From Enteropsectra breve (lineage: Eukaryota; Microsporidia), in contig JALPMN010000515.1 in the NCBI GenBank assembly GCA_024243835.1, positions 1 to 14,161 of the forward strand: 14,161 nucleotides of DNA, read 5' to 3'. The notes beneath the pieces were generated by a model. The model was not told the origin of the DNA. It saw only the letters and a program-made list of their open reading frames with translations, and did no database searches. Below are positions 8,446-14,161 of this stretch, in pieces. A program made the position numbers and the translations under genes. Each line of letters opens with the position of its first letter. Position 1 is the stretch's first letter.

Positions 8446-8497
8446 CTGGATTCTCCTCCCCAACCTCCCTTAGGAGGTTGCAAAAGGTACGTAGTAC
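8446..8497 (-). promoter_or_regulatory. SSU trailer module with hairpin B1 (8461-8480) and short stem
   Basis: CAACCTCC and GGAGGTTG form an 8-bp stem around CTTA, beginning about 40 nt downstream of the SSU 3' end on the transcribed strand. 8446-8483 matches the LSU trailer 5512-5549 with two differences, and 8479-8497 (including GTACGTAGTAC) is identical to 5453-5471. The shared stems and flanks at the 3' side of both rRNAs suggest one common 3' processing or termination machinery (inference). Confidence 0.8.
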
Positions 8498-8520
8498 ATG
8501 CACAAAGGTGGAAATAGATG

Positions 8521-9925
8521 AATGATCCTTCCGCAGGTTCTCCTACGGAAACCTTGTTACGACTTTTATCCAATCTAGACCCGCTGGCTCACGCGCGCCC
8601 GCGCTTGCCACGCGCTCCCATCTCAGATAGCGACGGGCGGTGTGTACAAAGGACAGGGACCCTGTCTCCGCGGGCTGGTGACCCGCGCATACTGGGAATT
8701 CCTCGTTCAGTCCGCGCTTCCTCCCGGACATCCCCCCCGGCGCCTCTTCTTCCCGCCTTCCGGCTCCTCGTTCCTGGCCCCACTGTAGCACGCGTGCAGC
8801 CCGCCGCTTCCAAGGGCATCACGGACCTGCTATCGCCCGCCTTCCTCCGGCTGCCCGCCGGCCGTCGCCCGTGCTCTTCTGCACCGCCCGCGGATCGCGC
8901 CCGTTAGCGGATTCAACCTGACAGGTCACCCCACGGGCCAGGAGCGGCCATGCACCACTCTCCGCCGAATCTCCTCCCGATCCCCCCGGCTTCCCCCGCC
9001 GGTAAGCTGCCCCGTGTTGAGTCAAATTAAGCCGCATGCTCCACTCCTTGTGGTGTCCTTCCGTCAATTTCCTTTAAGTTTCCGTCTTGCGACTATACTT
9101 TCCCCAGAGCCCGCGCACTCTTGATTTCTCTTGCCGGCGCCCGCCGCGCCCCCGCTGCGGCCGCCTCTGTCGGCATCGTTTACCGCTGGAACTACAACGG
9201 TCTCTAATCGTCTTTGCTTCTCCAGCTTTCGTCCCTGATCACTGAAAGCATCCCTGGCAGGCGCCTTCGCCTCTGTCCGTCCTCGGCAAGTCTCCGAATT
9301 TCACCTCTGGCTGCCAAATCCTCCTGCCCCCTTCTGCCCCTCTCGACCCTTGTCCCGTGCTCCGCTCTCCCTTTGAGCCGCCTGCTTTCCCCACGGCCTC
9401 CCTGCCCGACTGCGGACCTTTTAACTGCAGCAACCACCACTGACGCTTCTGGAGCTGGAATTACCGCGGCTGCTGGCACCAGTCTTGCCCTCCAGTCGCT
9501 TTCGCCCGCTGCTTTGTCCCGCGCTCTTCCCCTGTATGTCTCCTCGCTGCTTCTTCCCCCGGAAAGTGAGCAAGTTCCGCGCCTGCCGCAATCCTTGGAT
9601 CTAGGAGCCGTTTCTCAGCCTCCTTCTCCGGAACCAAACCCCTATTCCCCGTTTCCCGTCGTTGCCAAGGTAGGCCCGTACCCTACCTTCCAGCTGATGG
9701 GCCAGTCTCCCGTTTGGCTGCGCTCTGCGCCGCTGTGGCGTCCTTCCCCGGCCGCCCGCTTCCTTTCTTCGTCTTGTCCGATGGTTTCCTCGCTTGTCCG
9801 CCCCTTTCTGCCAAGTCGGTCCGGACTGCTTTACTGAGCCGTTCGCTGCTTGCTTCCGCGTGCCCAACGTGCATGGCTTAATCCTCTAGACCAGCGTCTG
9901 TGTCAGGCAGAATCAACCTGGTGTC
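8521..9925 (-). rRNA. Small-subunit ribosomal RNA, microsporidian type
   Basis: RNA core of the small ribosomal subunit. On the minus strand it begins CACCAGGTTGATTCTGCC (around 9907-9924), the form typical of microsporidia, where other eukaryotes have GGTTGATCCTGCCAG. Landmarks in order (plus-strand positions): AGCCATGCACG (9869-9879), the 530 loop complement ATTACCGCGGCTGCTGG (9460-9476), AAACTTAAAGGAAATTGACG (9062-9081), TTTGTACACACCGCCC (about 8635-8650), GTCGTAACAAGGTTTCCGTA, and the 3' end GCGGAAGGATCATT at 8521. Length about 1.4 kb, short for a eukaryote through loss of variable regions. The 3' end keeps canonical eukaryotic sequence. Frames within this interval on either strand are not genes. 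Confidence 0.95.
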
Positions 9926-9964
9926 CTTTCTTTTTTTACTTAAAACTCGTTCCGAGTTTTCTTT
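9926..9964 (-). promoter_or_regulatory. SSU leader module with hairpin A1 (9942-9960)
   Basis: AAAACTCG (9942-9949), TTC loop, CGAGTTTT (9953-9960), followed on the transcribed strand by AAGT and an A/G-rich run reaching the SSU start. It is nearly the same sequence as the LSU leader at 8359-8398, and the stem base is 16 nt from the mature end. It is either a shared 5' maturation element or a promoter-proximal dyad. Confidence 0.8.
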
Positions 9965-9980
9965 GTTTCATTCTCTCTCT

Positions 9981-10034
9981 TACATACACATACATACACA
10001 TACATACATACACGTTCACTCACTCACTCTCTTA
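9981..10034. repeat. (CATA)n and (CACT)n microsatellites upstream of the SSU
   Basis: TACATACACATACATACACA and further CATA units run from 9981 to 10013, then CACTCACTCACTC from about 10018. They lie in the presumed 5' external transcribed spacer or promoter-proximal region, about 55-110 nt upstream of the SSU start. Confidence 0.7.
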
Positions 10035-10508
10035 CACCTGCACTCTTGCTTGTTGTGCTGTTCTGCTGCCGCTGTGTGCTGTGCTTGTTTGTGGTGGCTT
10101 CTGTGCTGCTGCTGTACTCCTGTACTTCTGTCTGTGTGACTGTGACACTGTGAGAGTGATACTCGGTGACCCGTTTGGCTTGGTCTTGCGCCCGCTCTCC
10201 GCCTTTTCCGCTGCTTCGCTGCTGTCTGTGCCCCGCTTGTCTCCCGTTCCTGCCCTGCCTTGTTTGCTATCCCGCTCTACGCCCCTGCTCTTTTTTTGGG
10301 TCCGCGCAAAATTTGCCATTTTTTTATCGAAAACTCCTCTTTGCCCCTCTGCATCCTTTGGCGTGTCTGGCTGCTTTGCTTCCCGCTCGCTTTGGCTCCT
10401 GTCCCTGCGTGTCTGCTGCTGCCTGGCTGCTCTTCGCGTGTCTGCTGCCTGGCTTTGTCTTTCTGTGGCCTTGCTCTTCTTTGTTCCTTTTCTTCTTTGG
10501 CTCTTGTC
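10035..10508. other. rDNA upstream region, pyrimidine-rich on plus strand, no gene
   Basis: T/C/G-rich sequence with CTGCTG and TGTGCTG words. Frames of up to 224 residues crossing it encode Cys/Leu/Ser low-complexity strings and overlap the SSU start, so none is called. The only island of non-repetitive, A/T-tract sequence is 10288-10337 (seven-T run, then CAAAATTTGCC, then ATTTTTTTATCG), 365-410 bp upstream of the SSU start. This is a possible promoter-containing stretch, but no known microsporidian Pol I consensus is available to test it by eye. Confidence 0.35.
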
Positions 10509-10591
10509 TACATATATAATGTAAATGTAAATATAAATATATATGTAAATATAAATGTATATGTAAATATAAATGTGTGTGTGTGTGTGTG
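10509..10591. repeat. A/T-rich ATGTAAATATAA repeat followed by (TG)n
   Basis: CATATATAATGTAAATG is followed by alternating ATGTAAATATAAAT-type units to 10573, then eight to nine TG units to 10591. It is the most A/T-rich stretch of the window and lies 580-660 bp upstream of the SSU. Such tracts melt easily, but a role in replication or transcription is unproven. Confidence 0.75.
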
Positions 10592-10685
10592 AATATTCCC
10601 TTGTCAAACTGGCTTCTCCTCTCGCCCTTTCCTTCCTCCCTTTCTCTCTTCTCTCCTGCTGCTCCTTCTCTTCTTTCTGGTCTGT

Positions 10686-10744
10686 AATAACAGTAACAGT
10701 AACAAGAACAGTAACAGTAACAGCAACAGTAACAGTAACAGTAC
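10686..10744. repeat. (AACAGT)n hexanucleotide array
   Basis: About nine units of AACAGT with two variant units (AACAAG, AACAGC). Its reverse-complement family (GTTACTGTTT) appears at 11008-11067. Confidence 0.8.
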
Positions 10745-11007
10745 AGCTGGGACAGGTGCCTGGCTGGTCTCCTTGGCGCTTTCTTGTCTGGCGGGGACTG
10801 ATTTCTGCCTGGCCGCTGCTTCTCTCTTCTCTTCTCCTTCTCTGCCGCTCTGCCGCTCTTTTTGCCCGCTGTATTGCAGGAGTGTGGCCGTGTCTGTAAC
10901 GGGTTTGTTTGCCTATCCGGAGTGCTGTGCCTGCCTGGCTCCTTGGCTCCTCTTTCTCTTCTCTTCTCTTGTCCTTCTGCTGCTCTCTTTCTCTCTGCTT
11001 GTCTTTC
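10745..11007. other. Low-complexity pyrimidine-rich spacer
   Basis: CTGCCTGGCTCCTTGG and TCTCTTCTCTTCTCC words dominate. Nothing resembling a gene, tRNA or conserved dyad is seen. Frames through it yield Leu/Ser/Cys-rich strings only. Confidence 0.35.
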
Positions 11008-11067
11008 TGTTTGTTACTGGCTGTTACTGTTTGTTACTGTTTGTTACTGTCTGTTACTGTTTGTTAG
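11008..11067. repeat. (TTGTTACTGT)n 10-bp array
   Basis: About six copies of TTGTTACTGT or CTGTTACTGT. It reads as the reverse complement of the ACAGTAACA family at 10686-10744, 260 bp away, so the two could pair as an inverted repeat. Confidence 0.75.
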
Positions 11068-11167
11068 CTGGTCTGTGTGTGCTGCTGCTTGTCTGCTGTC
11101 TCTGTTCCTTGTCTGTTTGTCTGTTTGTCTTTTGTCTGTTTACTTTTTGTCTTTTGTCTTTTCTTTG

Positions 11168-11396
11168 TTTCTGTCTCTTACTCATTTTTGTTCCTGGTCT
11201 TTTTTTCTTGCTGGCTGCCTTTTCTTTTTTCTTTCTCTCCTTTTCTCTTCTGCCTGCTGCTCTTCTCTTTCTTTTTCTTCTCTTGTTCTGCTCTGCTGCT
11301 GTTTGCGGCTGTTCTCTTACATACTGTGAAGAGAGAAAGAGAAGAGAGAGAAAGAGAAGAGAGAGAGGAGAGAGAGAGAAGAGAGAGAGGAATGCG
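11168..11396. repeat. Pyrimidine tract switching to purine tract (quasi-palindrome)
   Basis: 11168-11325 is mostly C/T on the plus strand (TTTCTTTTTTCTTTCTCTCC and similar). After the short joint ACATACTGT it becomes pure A/G from 11328 to about 11390 (GAAGAGAGAAAGAGAAGAGA and on). The right arm is roughly complementary to the CTCTTCTCTTTCTTTTTCTT part of the left arm, so the junction near 11,326 can fold as an imperfect hairpin. It marks the strand-composition switch of the right flank. Confidence 0.6.
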
Positions 11397-11637
11397 TAGC
11401 AGTACATAGGACACTTTATACAAACAGACATACAGGACAGACAGCTGATACGTATGGCTGCTGTCTGCTGTACTTGGCTTGCTCTGGCTGGTCCTGTCTT
11501 ACCTCTCCTCTGTACTCTACAAATGTATGTGTATGTGTGTGTATGTATGTGTGTACTATAAACACAGCAGCTGCACAGCCGTGCACACATAAGACACACA
11601 CTAACAGAAATAAATAAGAGACACACTAACACTGCAC

Positions 11638-11672
<35 letters not shown>

Positions 11673-11836
11673 AGACAGCACAGACATAGAAGTGGGACAG
11701 ACAACAGACAGAAACATAGGCATAGACAGGACAGACAGGCGCTTGTGGGCTCTGCTCGGGACTGGCTCTGCTGGCTCTGGTTTGGCTTCTTGTGCTCGTG
11801 TCTCTCTGAACAGTTCTGGCTGTAACAGAAGTAACT
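11397..11836. other. Purine-rich noncoding stretch with microsatellites
   Basis: Contains (TGTA)n-type sequence near 11523-11556, a GAGAAA-rich run near 11638-11673 (AGAGAAAGAAAGAGAAAGAG), and GACAGACAGG words. Minus-strand frames here (for example 11601-11885 and 11626-12207) are Leu/Val/Ser/Cys low-complexity readings of the repeats. No gene is supported. Confidence 0.4.
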
Positions 11837-11905
11837 GCACTAGCACTAGCACTAGCACTAGCAACAAGAACAGGAACAGGAACAAGAACAGGAACAGTAA
11901 CAGAA
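11837..11905. repeat. (GCACTA)4 followed by AACAGG/AACAAG hexanucleotide array
   Basis: GCACTAGCACTAGCACTAGC (11837-11862 in full) passes directly into six-base units AACAAG, AACAGG and AACAGT to about 11903. The six-base step carries over from one array to the next. Confidence 0.75.
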
Positions 11906-12599
11906 GTAGTACTAGATGACAGTATTTGGCATATCCAGTCTAGTAACTCAGAGTGGCACAGAGACAAAGGAAGGGCTGTACAGGTACATACACACATACA
12001 CAAGTGTAAATACAGCTGCACAGTAATACAGACGGGAATACAATAAATGAGACAGGAATAGTACACTGGGCCACACACTGAACAAACAGCTCTTGGAAGA
12101 CGTTTCTGTGTGCACTGGCTGGAATACACACACCTGTGCTTGGGTGTGATACTGTATACTTGTACACTTGTATACTTGTATGCGGTCACTGACAGACAGA
12201 CAGACAAACAGACAGGAACAGTGCCAGTACCAGCCTACAAGAGTGGACAGGTGCATACACTAGATGACTGGTGTGACTGTTGTGGCTTGGCTGTTGGTAT
12301 GTGCTGGTATATGACAGTGAAGAGAAAGAGTGGTGGACAGACATGGACAGGTGTGGACAGACTAGTTGGACCAGACGTGCCAGATACTGTACTACAGACG
12401 GTATGAGGATGGGCATACAGACTGAACAGCACAGACAATACTTGCTGGATAACACTCCAGATAAATGGGCTGAATACGCACACAGGAAGAGTGCTGTCTT
12501 ATATGTGACTGCTAGCAGGTACTATTGGGCACTATTAGGTACTGTCAGCAGTAGTATAGTAATAAAGTAATAGTATAGTAGTAAAATAGTAAAGTAGTA
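11906..12599. other. Mixed noncoding sequence with short repeats
   Basis: Less repetitive than its surroundings. Contains copy 1 of a 26-bp repeat (12038-12063), a 10-bp (TATACTTGTA)3 run (12153-12180), a GACAGACAGACA run (12190-12212) and an AGTA-rich run (about 12549-12600). A 96-residue frame at 12280-12570 (plus) has balanced composition but no recognisable motif, overlaps the AGTA run at its 3' end and lacks upstream support; not called. Confidence 0.35.
12038..12063. repeat. 26-bp direct repeat, copy 1
   Basis: Begins ATACAATAAATGAGACAGG and is identical over 26 bases to 13808-13833. The sequence is not a simple microsatellite, so the identity is probably due to duplication. Confidence 0.7.
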
Positions 12600-12949
12600 A
12601 GTGTGTGGGAATATCAATGGGAACAAAGACAAGAGAGATACAGCACTGAACAGGAGTAAGGTTTATAGAGAGAAACAGACCATTTACAAGAGAGTGTGTC
12701 ACAGAGATGACTTGGCTGGTGCAGGACATAGGACAGACAGTACAGGAGGCATAACAAGAAGGACAGAATGGTACAGGTACTGGAGAACAGGACAGGACAG
12801 GAGAACAGTAAACAGTAAACAGAAACAGCAGTCACTCCACAGACTCGTTTGACTGGTCTGGCACATATAAGGAGTGGCTAACTAGAAATACTGCTGTCAC
12901 CACAAAACTAATGCACATAACACAAATGAATGCCTTGCTGTACAAAGAC
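12600..12949. other. Purine-rich noncoding stretch
   Basis: ACAGGACAGGACAGGAG and AACAGTAAACAGTAAACAG words near 12788-12816; otherwise mixed. The 83-residue frame at 12601-12852 is Arg/Thr-rich through the ACAGG words and shows no domain. Nothing supported. Confidence 0.3.
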
Positions 12950-13035
12950 TGAAAGAGAGAGAGATAGAGAAAGAGAGATAGAGAGAAAGAGACAGAGAGA
13001 AAGAGACAGAGAGACAGAGAGAGAGATAGAGATAG
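12950..13035. repeat. GAGA/GACAGA/GATAGA microsatellite
   Basis: About 85 bases of interleaved GAGAGAGATAGAG and AAGAGACAGAGAG words, purine on the plus strand. Confidence 0.8.
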
Positions 13036-13365
13036 TAGTACATCAAGCGTGAGTGACAGACAAGTCACAGCAGTACTAGACAGAGGGACAGACATACACG
13101 CATCGGATACAAACAAGCCTTAGGGCGTTTACTTGCCATTACACGAATGGAGACAGTAATAGAGAGTGTGTCCTTGAGAGGAGTAATGGAGATAGTACAT
13201 GAGAGTGGAGTGGGAGTAATAGAGAGTGCACAGATAGAAAGGGAGCAGTCTCACTCTTTGTGTGGGCAGGAGGGAAGGACAGATAGTGGTGGTGGGTGGT
13301 ACGCCTTGAAGCACACTTAGAGCTGCATGGAAGGAGTATAGGCGAAGAACAGATAACAGGTCAGA
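13036..13365. other. Purine-rich noncoding stretch with GAGTAATRGAGA words
   Basis: GGAGACAGTAATAGAGAGTG (13149), GGAGTAATGGAGATAGTA (13179) and GGGAGTAATAGAGAGTGCA (13211) are three diverged copies with a step of about 30 bp. No gene is seen. Confidence 0.4.
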
Positions 13366-13644
13366 ATGACAGAAAAGAGGAAGTATAACAGACAGACAGG
13401 AATACAGGACAATGACTCCTTACACACGCTGGCTGTAAATAATCACGGCTACAATGACAATAATAATGAGAAGGATAGTAAGGAGGATAAGGAGGAGGAT
13501 AAGGAGGATAAGGAGGACAGTAAGGACAGTAAGGACAGTAAGGACAAAGACACAGCAAGCTATATACCAACAGAAAGGGCTAAGAAACAGCTGCAGGAAT
13601 TAACTGATAATATAACACGCAGTACAGGAAGTGTAGAGATATAA
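13366..13644 (+). CDS. Weak candidate: small acidic/lysine-rich ORF
   Basis: 92 codons from ATG. Residues about 30-60 are a Lys/Glu/Asp/Ser repeat (EDKEDKEDSKDSKDSKDKD) encoded by 9-base steps of the type GACAGTAAG. The C-terminal ~30 residues are less biased and include PTERAKKQLQELTDNI, which could form an amphipathic helix. I do not recognise a family. Against it: it lies in repeat-rich DNA, its core is a microsatellite readable in this frame by chance, and no upstream element (for example a CCC or GGG motif near the start, common in microsporidia) is evident. If real, the protein would be small, highly charged and probably soluble. Confidence 0.15.
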   Translation: MTEKRKYNRQTGIQDNDSLHTLAVNNHGYNDNNNEKDSKEDKEEDKEDKEDSKDSKDSKDKDTASYIPTERAKKQLQELTDNITRSTGSVEI

Positions 13645-13907
13645 GACTAGGAGTAGTAATGGAGTGTGTGTCCTAGATAGGGAATAGTGGCTGGCTTATT
13701 CTCTTCTATTACTATATACATGTAAAATTAAAATAAACAGATGTACTACAGCTTGAAGGTTGAAGGTAATAAATACGAGTATTATCCTTTGCAGGAGAGA
13801 GAACAGTATACAATAAATGAGACAGGAATAGTATGTTAAGCCGTAGTACATGCAAACAGTAGCTAGAAGGGACTAGAAGGAGTGTGCTGGTACTGGTTAC
13901 AACAGTT
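13645..13907. other. Mixed noncoding sequence with repeat copy
   Basis: A/T-richer sequence with no gene. Contains copy 2 of the 26-bp repeat (13808-13833) and a GACTAGAAGGAG-type word near 13868-13881. Confidence 0.3.
13808..13833. repeat. 26-bp direct repeat, copy 2
   Basis: Identical over 26 bases to 12038-12063. The flanks diverge immediately on both sides (GTATGTTAAGCC here, GTACACTGGGCC there). Confidence 0.7.
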
Positions 13908-14161
13908 GTGTCTGTTTGTCTATTTGTCTGTCTGTATTTATTTTCTTTCTCTGACAGAAATATAAAGCTGTCCTATTTTCTTGCTGGCTGCTGTTTCTTT
14001 TTATTTGCTTTGTCTGTCTATTACTCACACTCTTCTTATACACTAGATACAGACAGATAGATAGACAGATGGATAGACAGATGGATAGATAGAGAGGCAG
14101 ACAGACAGACAGAGAGACAAACAGACAATGCACAACAGACAAGGAGTAAAGCAAGACAGAC
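13908..14161. repeat. (TCTG)n / (CAGA)n opposed microsatellites at right edge
   Basis: TGTCTGTTTGTCTATTTGTC (13909-13936 in full) is answered by GACAGATAGATAGACAGATG and CAGACAGACAGACAGAGAGA between 14050 and 14128, giving an imperfect inverted repeat of microsatellite type. The minus-strand frame through it (13897-14154) is repeat-encoded Cys/Leu/Ser sequence and is not called. Confidence 0.55.

Larger units (their letters stand above)
8359..8520 (-). other. Internal transcribed spacer between SSU and LSU
   Basis: About 160 nt between the SSU 3' end (GGATCATT) and the LSU start. In transcript order it holds about 23 nt of unique sequence, the short stem GTACTACGTAC, hairpin B1 with its conserved flank, about 20 nt of unique sequence, hairpin A3, then hairpin A2 with its leader. 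Nearly every identifiable element also occurs in the LSU trailer or the SSU leader. The ITS therefore looks like a trailer joined to leader elements, as if it were a condensed intergenic spacer. Confidence 0.8.

Noticed and set aside
9214..9837. 207-residue plus-strand frame
   Set aside because: Antisense to conserved SSU rRNA positions, including the 530 loop.
5700..9925. Nucleomorph or Giardia rDNA
   Set aside because: Giardia SSU is similarly short and GC-rich but begins differently (GGTCGATCCTGCC type). Cryptophyte and chlorarachniophyte nucleomorph SSUs are longer and A/T-richer and have a separate 5.8S. The GGTTGATTCTGCCTGAC start and fused 5.8S favour microsporidia.
5700..9925. Introns or inserted elements inside the rRNAs
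   Set aside because: Conserved landmarks follow in the expected order and spacing for a reduced rRNA. No long insertion, homing-endonuclease frame or repeat was seen.
11054..12207. Minus-strand frames of about 190-216 residues
   Set aside because: Encoded by microsatellite and purine-rich tracts. Cys/Ser/Leu/Val repeats with no stable motif.
12280..12570. 96-residue plus-strand frame with fairly balanced composition
   Set aside because: No recognisable motif or upstream signal, ends in an AGTA microsatellite, and chance frames of this size are expected. Left out as a gene but noted in the region entry.
9961..14161. tRNA or 5S rRNA genes in the right flank
   Set aside because: I looked for the B-box GGTTCGANTCC on both strands and for clover-leaf arms, and saw none. 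A covariance-model scan would be decisive.

Overview
The window looks like a chromosome end of a microsporidian, or a very close relative. It carries one ribosomal RNA unit on the minus strand, set in about 10 kb of low-complexity and satellite DNA. No protein-coding gene can be supported. Four things point to microsporidia. The small-subunit rRNA begins with the form CACCAGGTTGATTCTGCC (read on the minus strand). It is only about 1.4 kb long. The large-subunit rRNA is about 2.65 kb. A 5.8S-like block is fused directly to the large-subunit 5' end with no second internal spacer. I cannot assign a genus from sequence alone.

Layout from left to right. 1-120 is a degenerate telomere-like array of TAACCCA units in the orientation expected at a left chromosome end. 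121-1520 is a strongly pyrimidine-rich plus strand, holding minisatellites (606-1210) whose units carry telomere G-strand motifs in the opposite orientation. 1521-1802 is the first copy of a ~300-bp direct repeat. 1838-3460 is a satellite of about 8.5 degenerate copies with a ~194-bp period. 3460-3820 is transitional. 3820-4880 is a degenerate short-period CTAATACTGACT array with one embedded telomere motif. 5045-5349 is the second copy of the direct repeat. The rDNA unit follows, transcribed leftward towards the telomere-like end: trailer 5350-5699, LSU 5700-8358, ITS 8359-8520, SSU 8521-9925, leader from 9926. From 9961 to the right edge the DNA is microsatellite-rich. It is pyrimidine-rich on the plus strand up to about 11,326 and purine-rich after it, and it contains small arrays, one 26-bp repeat pair and one weak candidate for a small acidic ORF.

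The most interesting observation is how the rRNA genes are bracketed. A ~40-nt leader with a perfect 8-bp stem lies immediately upstream of the SSU, and a near-identical copy lies immediately upstream of the LSU with the same spacing to the mature ends. A second perfect 8-bp hairpin, with its own conserved flank, lies downstream of the SSU and twice downstream of the LSU. The transcript therefore reads A-SSU-B-A'-A-LSU-B-B, and the ITS is largely a trailer module joined to leader modules. This could be a simplified, shared rRNA maturation signal, or a promoter/terminator pair that makes SSU and LSU separate transcription units. The sequence does not decide between these.
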